Part shown: positions 33,660 to 41,467 of the stretch, in pieces | How positions within the stretch are numbered: position 1 is the first letter of the stretch | Layout: each line of letters begins with the position of its first letter | Assembly: GCF_003248505.1 (NCBI RefSeq) | Contig: NZ_QFOA01000002.1 | Coordinates: 62,001-126,000, forward strand | DNA: 64,000 bases | From: Sphingobium sp. | Lineage (GTDB): Bacteria > Pseudomonadota > Alphaproteobacteria > Sphingomonadales > Sphingomonadaceae | Reading direction: 5' to 3' | The notes under the pieces: model-generated | Told to the model about the DNA's origin: nothing | The model's database searches: none | The model's input: only the letters and a program-made list of their open reading frames with translations | Program-made: the position numbers and the translations under genes

Positions 33660-33719
33660 CGATCCTTCTCCCTGCGGGGCGGCCCTGCGACCCGATGATG
33701 TCGAGGCTTGCTTCCCGTG

Positions 33720-33740
33720 AATATGTCCGAGTATATATCG
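33720..33740. promoter_or_regulatory. Putative sugar-regulon operator, copy 2
   Basis: On the minus strand it begins CGATATATACTCGGACATAT. It lies between the divergent transporter (start 33659) and mutarotase (start 33786), where one bound protein could control both. Confidence 0.6.
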
Positions 33741-33785
33741 TCCAACCGCTCGTCAATGGGCGTCGATATCATCGGGAGGAAGTGC

Positions 33786-34940
33786 GTGGCAAAGGTCTTC
33801 GGTCGAAAAGCGGTGTTGTCCTGCGGGTTGGCGATGGGACTGGCGCTGGGGGCCGCGAGCGTTGCGCACGCTGCCGAAGCGAGCCGCGCTCCTGCCGGAA
33901 CCGCGAACGGCGCGGCGGTCGAGACCGTCACTCTTTCCAACGGTCATGATGTGTCGGCGAAGATCCTGACCTATGGCGCGACGCTCCAGTCGCTTTACGC
34001 GCCGGACCGGGAGGGCAGGCAGGCCGATGTCCTGCTCGGTTACGATGACCTCAAGGGCTATGTCGAGCTGCCCAATTATTTCGGCGTGACCGTAGGCCGC
34101 TACGCCAACCGCATCGCGGGCGGCCAGTTCACGCTCGACGGGAAGTCCTACCGGTTGCCGATCAACGACAAGGTCAATTCGCTTCACGGCGGCGGCAAGG
34201 GGTTCGACAAGCAGGTCTTCAAGATCCTGTCGATCAGGAGCGGACCGAAGGCGAGCGTCGTGATGGGCTATACCAGTCCCGACGGCGATGCAGGCTATCC
34301 CGGCAAGCTGGACGTAACCGTGACCTACACGCTCGACGAAGCGGGCAATCTGGGCATCGTCTTCGACGCGAAGACCGACAAGCCCACCATCGTCAACATG
34401 ACCAACCATGCGATCTTCAACCTCGCGGGCGAAGGGTCTCCGGACGGCGCGCTGGGCCATAGGCTCACCATTCCGGCCAGAGCCTACACGCCGGTCGATG
34501 CCAACCTCATTCCCACAGGCGAATTGAAGTCGGTCGATGGCGGGGTGTTCGATTTCAGGCAGGGGCGGCGGGTGGCCGACGGCATTCGCAACGGGCACGA
34601 TCCGCAGATCGTGGCGGGCCGCGGCTACGACCATAATTTCGCGCTGGACAAGGGACTGACCAAGACGCCGGGGCTGGCTGCGCGGCTGGAGGATCCGGCG
34701 TCGGGCCGTGTGCTGGAAGTGCTGACGACCGAGCCGGGGGTGCAATTTTATACCGGCAACTTCCTCGACGGCACGTTCGTCGGCAAGAATGCCCATGTCT
34801 ATCGCATGGGCGACGGCATCGCACTGGAGCCGCAAAAATTCCCCGACGCACCCAATAAACCGGCGTTCGTGTCGGCGCGCGTCGATCCGGGCAAGCCCTA
34901 TCATCACGAAATGATCTACCGCCTGACGGTCAAGCGCTGA
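33786..34940 (+). CDS. Secreted aldose 1-epimerase (galactose mutarotase family)
   Basis: 384 aa. I chose the GTG at 33786 because GGAGGA lies five bases upstream; longer starts would place the operator copy inside the gene. A signal peptide (about residues 1-24, AAS-VAHA-AEAS) sends it to the periplasm. Mutarotase motifs are YFGVTVGRYANRIAGGQF, NSLHGGGKGFDKQ (catalytic His region), VNMTNHAIFNLAGEG (general acid His) and VQFYTGNFLDG, with the catalytic Glu in IALEPQKFPDAPN. It interconverts alpha and beta anomers before uptake by the FucP-like transporter. Confidence 0.93.
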   Translation: MAKVFGRKAVLSCGLAMGLALGAASVAHAAEASRAPAGTANGAAVETVTLSNGHDVSAKILTYGATLQSLYAPDREGRQADVLLGYDDLKGYVELPNYFGVTVGRYANRIAGGQFTLDGKSYRLPINDKVNSLHGGGKGFDKQVFKILSIRSGPKASVVMGYTSPDGDAGYPGKLDVTVTYTLDEAGNLGIVFDAKTDKPTIVNMTNHAIFNLAGEGSPDGALGHRLTIPARAYTPVDANLIPTGELKSVDGGVFDFRQGRRVADGIRNGHDPQIVAGRGYDHNFALDKGLTKTPGLAARLEDPASGRVLEVLTTEPGVQFYTGNFLDGTFVGKNAHVYRMGDGIALEPQKFPDAPNKPAFVSARVDPGKPYHHEMIYRLTVKR

Positions 34941-35117
34941 CCGTGAGACAACGGGGCGCATTTTTCCGATCCGACCCTTTCGAATGAGGCTTGCGCCGGG
35001 GAAGCGGACGATGTAGTCGGAACGGGACAGCGTTGTCACGTCCTCTCCAAGATTGACGATGTTGCGATCCCGGACAGCCCGACGGCGAACTGCACGCGCC
35101 TCGCGGGTTGTCCGGGG

Positions 35118-35384
35118 CTATCCCGCCCGATCGTCGATCGACCACCAGCGTGGTGCGACCGCTACCGGCCTCCAAAGTTCCGGTCCCATCGTCAGCAACG
35201 CCGCCCCGGCGCTCGCCGTGAGGAAGCACAGCATCGCCAGCAGTGCCTGCACCGGAGTAATCGCGGCAGACCGCGCGACCGCCGCGTGGAGCCAGCGGCT
35301 TTCGGGCACCAGTCCCGCCAACAGGCCAAGGCCGACGATCCTCAACCCGATCTGCGCCGCCGCGCCAGCTTGCCATTGTTCCAT
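35118..35384 (-). CDS. Small hydrophobic protein, unknown
   Basis: 88 aa from the ATG at 35384, with AAGGG seven bases upstream. The sequence has two likely membrane helices (about 12-28 and 37-62; VQALLAMLCFLTASAGAALL) and ends WRPVAVAPRWWSIDDRAG. Codon use resembles the neighbouring genes. I do not recognise a family. It stands alone between the mutarotase and kup. Confidence 0.5.
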   Translation of the reverse strand: MEQWQAGAAAQIGLRIVGLGLLAGLVPESRWLHAAVARSAAITPVQALLAMLCFLTASAGAALLTMGPELWRPVAVAPRWWSIDDRAG

Positions 35385-35478
35385 AGCTGCGCCCTTCCAT
35401 GCCCGGAAAACGCCCGCCATATATTCCGTCGCGCCATAGCAATTCGAGAGCGGGAACCGACCGCGTCCGTTGTATTTT

Positions 35479-35513
35479 CATAGGATTGTGCGCAAGGCCC
35501 GCGCCATCCTATG
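35479..35513. other. Inverted repeat upstream of kup
   Basis: CATAGGAT (35479-35486) and ATCCTATG (35506-35513) are perfect inverted arms 19 bases apart; a further GCGC pair inside can extend the stem. It ends 92 bases before kup. No T-run follows. It may be an operator or an mRNA leader structure. Confidence 0.5.
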
Positions 35514-35605
35514 CAAACACTATGCGGATGCCTCATTCTTCATATGGAAACTAAACCCCATCCCGTGGCATTCCCCATCCTCGAAGGTCGGCGAGGGTCA
35601 GGGCG

Positions 35606-37507
35606 GTGATGGACGAATCAGGAGAAAACCCGGCGCATTCCCATGCCGGGCCGGAACAACGCACCGGTGCACTGGCACTTGGCGCGCTGGGTGTCGTGTT
35701 CGGCGATATCGGGACGTCGCCGCTCTATGCGCTGAAGGAAAGTTTCGTCGGCCATCATCCGCTGACGGTCGACAGGCTGCATATCTACGGCGTGCTCTCG
35801 CTGATCTTCTGGACGATGACGCTGATCGTGACGATCAAATATGTGTTTATCGTCATGCGCGCCGACAATCATGGCGAGGGCGGCAGCATGGCGTTGCTCG
35901 CGCTGGTGCGCCGGACGCTGGGCGAATCGCGATGGACCCCGCTGATCGCGACGCTGGGCGTTCTGGCGACTGCGCTCTTTTACGGTGACGCCATCATCAC
36001 GCCCGCGATTTCCGTGCTGTCAGCGGTCGAAGGGTTGACCGTGGTGGAAGCGGGTATGACGCAGCTGGTGCTGCCGATCGCGATCGTCATCCTGGTCGGT
36101 CTGTTCCTGATCCAGCGCCATGGCACGGCCCGGGTGGGCGCGATGTTCGGGCCGGTGATGGCTGTCTACTTCGTTGTCCTCGCAACGCTCGGCATCGCCA
36201 ATATTTTGCGCCACCCCGATATCTTCGCCATCGTCAATCCTCTCTGGGCCGTCCGTTTCTTCGCGCTCGATCCCAAGCTCGCTTTCCTGGCGCTAGGCTC
36301 TGTGGTGCTGGCGGTGACGGGTGCGGAGGCGCTTTATGCCGATATGGGGCATTTCGGGCGTAAGGCGATCAGTATCGCCTGGCTCTATGCCGCATTGCCA
36401 TGCCTGCTGCTCAACTATCTGGGGCAGGGGGCGTTGCTGCTCGACCAACCCGATGCAGCGCAAAATCCGTTCTTCCTGATGGCCCCCGACTGGGCGCGGC
36501 TGCCGTTGGTGATCCTGGCGACACTCGCCACCATCATCGCGAGCCAGGCCGTGATATCCGGCGCATTCTCCGTCACGCAGCAGGCGGTTCAACTGGGCTT
36601 CCTGCCGCGCCTGCGCATCCAGCACACCAGCGCATCGGCGGCGGGACAGATTTATGTGCCGCTCGTCAACTATGCGCTCCTTGCCTTCGTCATCCTGCTG
36701 GTGCTGGGCTTTGGCAATTCGACCAATCTTGCGGCGGCCTATGGCATTGCGGTGACCGGCACGATGCTTATCACCGCCTGTATGCTGGGCATTCTGACCT
36801 ATAAGGTCTGGAAATGGCCCCCGGTTGCAGCGGGCGGGGTCACGGCGGTATTCCTGATCGTGGACGGCGCCTATTTCGCTTCCAATGCGACCAAAATTCC
36901 CGATGGCGGCTGGTTCCCGCTGCTGGTCGCGGGCATCGCCTTCGTCGGGCTCACGACCTGGGCGACCGGGCGGCGGATCATGCGCGAGCGGCTGCGCGAC
37001 GGGGCGATGGAGTTGGACCTCTTCATCCGGTCCACCATGGACAGCCTGAAACGGGTGCCGGGGACGGCGATCTTCCTGTCGTCGACCACCGAGGGCGTGC
37101 CGCCCGCTATGCTGCACAATGTGAAGCACAACCGCATCCTGCATGAACGCAACATCATCCTGACGGTAAAAACCCATGGTGTGCCGCACCTTCATTCGAC
37201 GCAGCGGTCGCGGGTGGAGGATCATGGCGCAGGTTTTTATCGTATCATCCTGAACCACGGCTTCATGGAGGAGATCGATATCCCCGCCGAACTCAAGAGC
37301 GTCCACGATTGCGGCGGACCGATCACTATCAAGGACAGCAGCTATTTCCTCAGTCGGCAGACGCTGATCGCGTCATCGCGACCGGGCATGGCGATCTGGC
37401 GGGAAAAGCTGTTCGCGTGGATGATCCGCAACGCGGAAAGCCCGATGGAATTCTTCAAACTGCCGGTAAACCGGGTGGTGGAACTGGGGTCGCAGCTCGA
37501 GATCTGA
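35606..37507 (+). CDS. kup: KUP-family potassium transporter
   Basis: 633 aa, normal for Kup. The N-terminal LGALGVVFGDIGTSPLYALKE is the family signature and is followed by about twelve membrane helices (to residue 440). ADNHGEGGSMALLALV and LFYGDAIITPAISVLSAVEGL are also characteristic. The C-terminal 190 residues form a cytosolic domain ending MEFFKLPVNRVVELGSQLEI. It takes up potassium with protons. Start is GTG at 35606 or ATG one codon later. The inverted repeat at 35479-35513 lies in its leader region. Confidence 0.95.
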   Translation: MMDESGENPAHSHAGPEQRTGALALGALGVVFGDIGTSPLYALKESFVGHHPLTVDRLHIYGVLSLIFWTMTLIVTIKYVFIVMRADNHGEGGSMALLALVRRTLGESRWTPLIATLGVLATALFYGDAIITPAISVLSAVEGLTVVEAGMTQLVLPIAIVILVGLFLIQRHGTARVGAMFGPVMAVYFVVLATLGIANILRHPDIFAIVNPLWAVRFFALDPKLAFLALGSVVLAVTGAEALYADMGHFGRKAISIAWLYAALPCLLLNYLGQGALLLDQPDAAQNPFFLMAPDWARLPLVILATLATIIASQAVISGAFSVTQQAVQLGFLPRLRIQHTSASAAGQIYVPLVNYALLAFVILLVLGFGNSTNLAAAYGIAVTGTMLITACMLGILTYKVWKWPPVAAGGVTAVFLIVDGAYFASNATKIPDGGWFPLLVAGIAFVGLTTWATGRRIMRERLRDGAMELDLFIRSTMDSLKRVPGTAIFLSSTTEGVPPAMLHNVKHNRILHERNIILTVKTHGVPHLHSTQRSRVEDHGAGFYRIILNHGFMEEIDIPAELKSVHDCGGPITIKDSSYFLSRQTLIASSRPGMAIWREKLFAWMIRNAESPMEFFKLPVNRVVELGSQLEI

Positions 37508-37509
37508 CG

Positions 37510-37662
37510 CTATTTGCGCCGCCACCGCCGCCATAAAGTCACCCCCGCAAAGCCGCCCCCCAGCAGCGCCGCGATGGCGCCGCCCGCGGACGCCAGCGCC
37601 CATGCGCCGGCAGCCAGCAGGCCGGTCAGGAAATCGACGATGATGAGTGTCAGGTGGATCAT
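37510..37662 (-). CDS. 50-residue hydrophobic protein with basic C-terminus
   Basis: ATG at 37662, TAG at 37510-37512. The protein starts MIHLTLIIVDFLTGLLAAG, continues with an Ala/Gly-rich helix and ends VTLWRRWRRK. It could span the membrane once or twice with a cationic cytosolic tail. It starts 21 bases after the xpaC-like stop on the same strand, so it would be the last gene of telA-xpaC. No clear ribosome site is seen; the call rests on position and composition. Confidence 0.5.
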   Translation of the reverse strand: MIHLTLIIVDFLTGLLAAGAWALASAGGAIAALLGGGFAGVTLWRRWRRK

Positions 37663-37682
37663 GAACGGGGCAAGCGCCGGGC

Positions 37683-38393
37683 TTACTGCCCCAGTTCCTT
37701 CGCTTCCTGATATTTGATTTCGAGGAAGCGGTTCTGCACCGCCAGCTTGTCGAGGTCGCCGCTCGCCAGCGTCTCGCTCATACGCGCGATTTCCGCGTCG
37801 ATAACGGACAGGCCGTCGACCAGCTGCTTTTCGGGCACCCGTCCGTTCCGCTCCTCGCGGCGCAGGGGTTCGGGAATGGATCGATAGCCCGTGACCAACT
37901 CGGGAAGGTGATCGGCCAGCAGCTTGCGAATCTCCTGCGCGGCAGGATCGCCTTCGCCCAGGCGCTCCAGCTGCGGCGCCAGCGTTTCGAGCCGAACGCC
38001 AATGCTGTCGACCAGCGTGATCGCGGGGGCGGGCAGGGCCTTGCGCTGGTTTTCCAGCCAGATTTCGGTCTTGAGCGGCAGGGCGGCCAGATCGGTCTGC
38101 GCCAGTGTTTCGGTCCGCACCCGGCTTTCCGTAGGAATAAGTGCGATGAGAATGAGAGCGGCGACGATGACGCCCAGCGCCACCATCACCCCGGTTACGC
38201 CCAGCGGCACGATAAACCCGGCGACCGCGCTGGCCAGCAGGACGGCCAGCACCGCCCAGAAAGCATATTTAACCTTGCGGATCAGCCCCGCATTGCGCCG
38301 CTCGCGCGCGCGCGCCGAAAGGCTGCGGCCACGGTCGCTGTGGCGACGCAGCACGGCTTCGGCATCGGCCAGCACCCGGTCGGATCGGCTCAC
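37683..38393 (-). CDS. XpaC-like (5-bromo-4-chloroindolyl phosphate hydrolysis family) protein
   Basis: 236 aa. Two membrane helices occur at about residues 40-90 (YAFWAVLAVLLASAVAGFIV and VMVALGVIVAALILIALIP). The rest is helical and charged, ending LAVQNRFLEIKYQEAKELGQ. The XpaC family is regularly next to telA, as here (4-base gap), and the two are believed to act together in toxic-anion resistance or envelope stress; the biochemistry is unknown. The stop is followed by a possible 50-residue ORF. Confidence 0.82.
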   Translation of the reverse strand: MSRSDRVLADAEAVLRRHSDRGRSLSARARERRNAGLIRKVKYAFWAVLAVLLASAVAGFIVPLGVTGVMVALGVIVAALILIALIPTESRVRTETLAQTDLAALPLKTEIWLENQRKALPAPAITLVDSIGVRLETLAPQLERLGEGDPAAQEIRKLLADHLPELVTGYRSIPEPLRREERNGRVPEKQLVDGLSVIDAEIARMSETLASGDLDKLAVQNRFLEIKYQEAKELGQ

Positions 38394-38397
38394 GCGC

Positions 38398-39609
38398 CTA
38401 TCCCTCGATCGCGCTCAGCAGCGGATTGTCGATGCGCGCTTCCTGCGCGGCCTGCGCCTGGCCTTCGGCGCGAGCGATGTAGCCCTTCGATTTTTCCACC
38501 TCGTTCGACAGCGTGTTGACGGTCGTCTTCATGTTTTCGAGCGCCTTCAGCTTGAAGCTGTCGATATTGTCCATCGTGTCGTAGATGTTCTGGAACGCGC
38601 GCTGGAGCGTTTCGATGGGAATGGTGCTGGACGCGGCCTGCTCGTGGATTTGCGCCGTCTGGCTTTTCAGCAGCTCGCCGGTGCGGTCGATCATGTTGGC
38701 GGTGGTGGCGTTGAGCGCCGTGATCTGTTCGAGCACAAGCTTCTGCCCGACCAGCGCCTGCGCCACCGTCACCGCCGTGCGCAGCGCCGCGACGGTCGTG
38801 GTGCTGGCGCGGTCCACGCCCTTCACCAGTTCGACATTGTTCTTCTTGACGAGGTCGAGTGCGAGATAGCCCTGCACCGTCACCGCCATCTGCGTCAGCA
38901 GGTCCTGCGTGCGCTGGCGAATGTAAAAGAGCGCGGTTTCGCGCAGCGCCTTCGCCTTGGCGGGATCGGTCGCGTCCAGCTCCAGAGCCTTGGCCTCCAG
39001 CCTGGCGTCCATCGTCTTGCTGATATGGATCATCTGTTCGAGGCGGCCCATGGTGGCCCACATATTCTGCCGCTCGACATCGATGGCGGCGTTGTCCTTG
39101 ATCAGCGTGTCCTTCCCGCTCGCCAGGCTGCCCAGGATGGAATTGATGTGGCCTTGTGCGCTTTTGTAACCGTCGAAATAGTCGCGCATCTTGTTGCCGA
39201 ACGGAATGATGCCGAACAGCTTTTTGGGCGCGAGCAGTCTGCCGCGCTTGCCGGGATCGAGATCCTCCACCGTCCGGCGCAGCTCGGCAAGGTCCGCGCC
39301 GACCTTGCTGTCGCTGTCCATGGCGCGGACGGGGCGGTCGAGGAAGCGGTTCGAATGTCCTGCTGCCTCGGCGATTTCCTTGCGGCCCATATTGGTCAGC
39401 TGGTCGACGCGCTTCCCGAATTCGGGGGAGTTGGCGTCCTGCGCCACCAGATCGTCAATGAACGCGTCGACCTTTTCATCCAGCTTGCTGCGGGTGCCTT
39501 CCTCGATCGGGACGAGCCCCGCCGCCTTTTCCGGCGCGACCGTCGGTACCGGGTCCGGCGGCGTCAGGTTTAGCGTATCGGCAGTCGTGGTGGGCGCGGT
39601 GCTGGCCAT
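38398..39609 (-). CDS. telA: TelA-family toxic anion resistance protein
   Basis: 403 aa from the ATG at 39609 (GGGAGA upstream). The PF05816-type core runs from about residue 50 to 385: LTNMGRKEIAEAAGHSNRFLDRPVRAM, then LFGIIPFGNKMRDYFDGYKSAQGHI, SILGSLASGKDTLIKDNAAIDVER and the long helical end. It is a cytosolic helical protein linked to tellurite and other stress resistance; mechanism unsettled. Operon is telA-xpaC-small ORF. A perfect 10-bp inverted repeat lies 28 bases upstream. Confidence 0.9.
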   Translation of the reverse strand: MASTAPTTTADTLNLTPPDPVPTVAPEKAAGLVPIEEGTRSKLDEKVDAFIDDLVAQDANSPEFGKRVDQLTNMGRKEIAEAAGHSNRFLDRPVRAMDSDSKVGADLAELRRTVEDLDPGKRGRLLAPKKLFGIIPFGNKMRDYFDGYKSAQGHINSILGSLASGKDTLIKDNAAIDVERQNMWATMGRLEQMIHISKTMDARLEAKALELDATDPAKAKALRETALFYIRQRTQDLLTQMAVTVQGYLALDLVKKNNVELVKGVDRASTTTVAALRTAVTVAQALVGQKLVLEQITALNATTANMIDRTGELLKSQTAQIHEQAASSTIPIETLQRAFQNIYDTMDNIDSFKLKALENMKTTVNTLSNEVEKSKGYIARAEGQAQAAQEARIDNPLLSAIEG

Positions 39610-39636
39610 GTCATCTCCCAACGGCGAAATCGCACT

Positions 39637-39662
39637 GACTGTTATATGTGACTATAACAGTC
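39637..39662. promoter_or_regulatory. Perfect palindromic operator candidate upstream of telA
   Basis: GACTGTTATA - TGTGAC - TATAACAGTC: 10-bp arms without mismatch, six-base spacer. It ends 28 bases from the telA ATG and overlaps a TATAAC that could be a -10. The dyad is much stronger than chance and suggests a dimeric repressor or activator, identity unknown. Confidence 0.65.
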
Positions 39663-39704
39663 GTCTTCAATGGCGAATATGGCCCGGCTCCGCGCCCGAT
39701 GCAA

Positions 39705-41255
39705 TCAGCGCGCGCCCTCCGCATAGTAGCGTTCCATGTCGAGCCGCATCTGGTGCAGGGCTTCGGGGTTCAGATAGACCATGTGGCCCGCAGGATAGTA
39801 ATGGAACTGGAGGTTCTGGCGCAGCTGCGGTTCAAGCATCATATGCTTGAGGTCTCGCTCGGTCGAGAAGAAGGGCGTCGCCATGTCGTAATAGCCGTTG
39901 AGCGACAGGACGCGCAGATGCGGATTGGTGCGCATGGCTGACGAAAGATCGGCGGTGACGTCGGCCACATTCTGCTTGCCGCCCTCGGGCGCCTCATGGC
40001 TCCAGTCCCACTTGAAGTCGCCGCCTTCCCGCGCGCTCAGGCGATAGGACAGGTCGGTCTTGTAGCCGATCTGCCGCGTCACCTGATCGAGGAAGCTGCC
40101 GACATAGAGGCCGGTGATGCCGGTGCTCGACGGATCATATTCCGGCTCCTCGCCTGCCGCGTCCGCATCGATCCCGGTGTAGCGGCTGTCGAAGCGACCG
40201 ACGGTCGAATGCCCGTCGCGCAGCAATTCCTTGCGGAAGCGCGACAGGTTGACGCGCAGGTTGGCGCGTTTGAGATAATCGACCGAGAGGCCTGTGAAGC
40301 GGCTCAACTGCTGGGCGATCTGGTCGGTTTCCTGCGGCGTGATGTCCTGCCCCTTGAGCAGGGCCGTCGCATAGGGGCCGTTGGCGAAGACGCGCGCTTC
40401 TTCGACGAACGCTTCCAGGCTGGCGGGGCGACCGCCGGGCACGCGGTTATGATACCAGGCGGTCGCGGCGTAGCTCGGCAGATAACCGATATAGATCGTG
40501 TCGAAGCCGGACTGGCGCACACCGTAGTTCATGATCGAGGACAGAAGGACGACTCCGTTCAGCGCCAGCCCGCGATCCTCCAACTGGTAGGCAAGCGCAC
40601 CCGAGCGGGTCGTGCCATAGCTTTCGCCGAAGATATATTTGGGATCGCCCCAGCGCCCATTCTTCGTCACGTAGCGGATGATCGCCTTGGCAAAGGCATC
40701 GACATCCTGATCGACGCCGTAGAAATCCGAAGGCTTGGCATCGCCCAGAGGGCGCGAATAGCCTGCCCCGATCGCGTCCAGGAAGACCATGTCTGTGCTG
40801 CCGATCAGGCTGTCGTTGTTCGGCCCCACGTCGAAGGGCGCAGGCTTGACCGCCTGCGGGTCGCCGGTGCGCACATGCATCGGCGCGAAGCTGCCCATGC
40901 GCAGCCACAGAGAGGAGGAGCCGGGCCCGCCATTATAGAAGAAGGTCACGGGCCGGTTCCTGCCCGCCGCCGTGTAGGCAGTGTAAAACATGCTCGCGAC
41001 CGGCTTTCCCTTTTCGTCGCGAATGGTGAGGGTGCCGGCGGTCTGGGTGTAGGGAATGGACTTTCCGTCGACGCGAGCCGTGCCCTTGCTGCTCACATTG
41101 GCTTCTTCCACCGGCGCGCTGGCCCAGTTGGCGGCAACATCGTCGGCGACCTTTTCAGCATGTTGCTTGGCGGCATCCGGCGTGTCCTTCTGCGCGAGCG
41201 CGGGGGCGGCGAGGGCGAGGAGGGAAGCGAAGCTGATCGTGGCGGCAAACCGCAT
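39705..41255 (-). CDS. Secreted S10-family serine carboxypeptidase
   Basis: 516 aa from the ATG at 41255 (AAGGA upstream), with a clear signal peptide (MRFAATISFASLLALAAPALA, cleaved before QKD). The alpha/beta-hydrolase catalytic triad is GESYGTT (Ser212), NGYYDMATPFF (Asp, about 437) and YPAGHMVYLN (His, about 490). VTFFYNGGPGSSSLWLRMGSF is the oxyanion region. It would remove C-terminal residues from peptides in the periplasm or outside. S10 enzymes are common in sphingomonads. It is divergent from typA. Confidence 0.93.
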   Translation of the reverse strand: MRFAATISFASLLALAAPALAQKDTPDAAKQHAEKVADDVAANWASAPVEEANVSSKGTARVDGKSIPYTQTAGTLTIRDEKGKPVASMFYTAYTAAGRNRPVTFFYNGGPGSSSLWLRMGSFAPMHVRTGDPQAVKPAPFDVGPNNDSLIGSTDMVFLDAIGAGYSRPLGDAKPSDFYGVDQDVDAFAKAIIRYVTKNGRWGDPKYIFGESYGTTRSGALAYQLEDRGLALNGVVLLSSIMNYGVRQSGFDTIYIGYLPSYAATAWYHNRVPGGRPASLEAFVEEARVFANGPYATALLKGQDITPQETDQIAQQLSRFTGLSVDYLKRANLRVNLSRFRKELLRDGHSTVGRFDSRYTGIDADAAGEEPEYDPSSTGITGLYVGSFLDQVTRQIGYKTDLSYRLSAREGGDFKWDWSHEAPEGGKQNVADVTADLSSAMRTNPHLRVLSLNGYYDMATPFFSTERDLKHMMLEPQLRQNLQFHYYPAGHMVYLNPEALHQMRLDMERYYAEGAR

Positions 41256-41467
41256 GGGCAATCCTTGTTTCTGATGGGCAACCTGCGTTGCCTCCATAAG
41301 ACAGTTATACGAGTGTGCAAGGGATTCCATGATATCCTGTACCATCCCCAGACTGGTCCATCGGACCCGCAGCCCTTGCCGCACCGCGTCATTTCCTGTA
41401 GGGGCGCGCCCGATAGTTCCGGGCTGGCGTTGTGCCGGTCGGGAAGCCCGTTCCACAAAGGCCGTTC

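Noticed and set aside
33753..35039. Long open frame on the minus strand across the mutarotase gene
   Set aside because: It is the antisense of a well-supported mutarotase. High GC at third positions opens such frames; the product has no family features.
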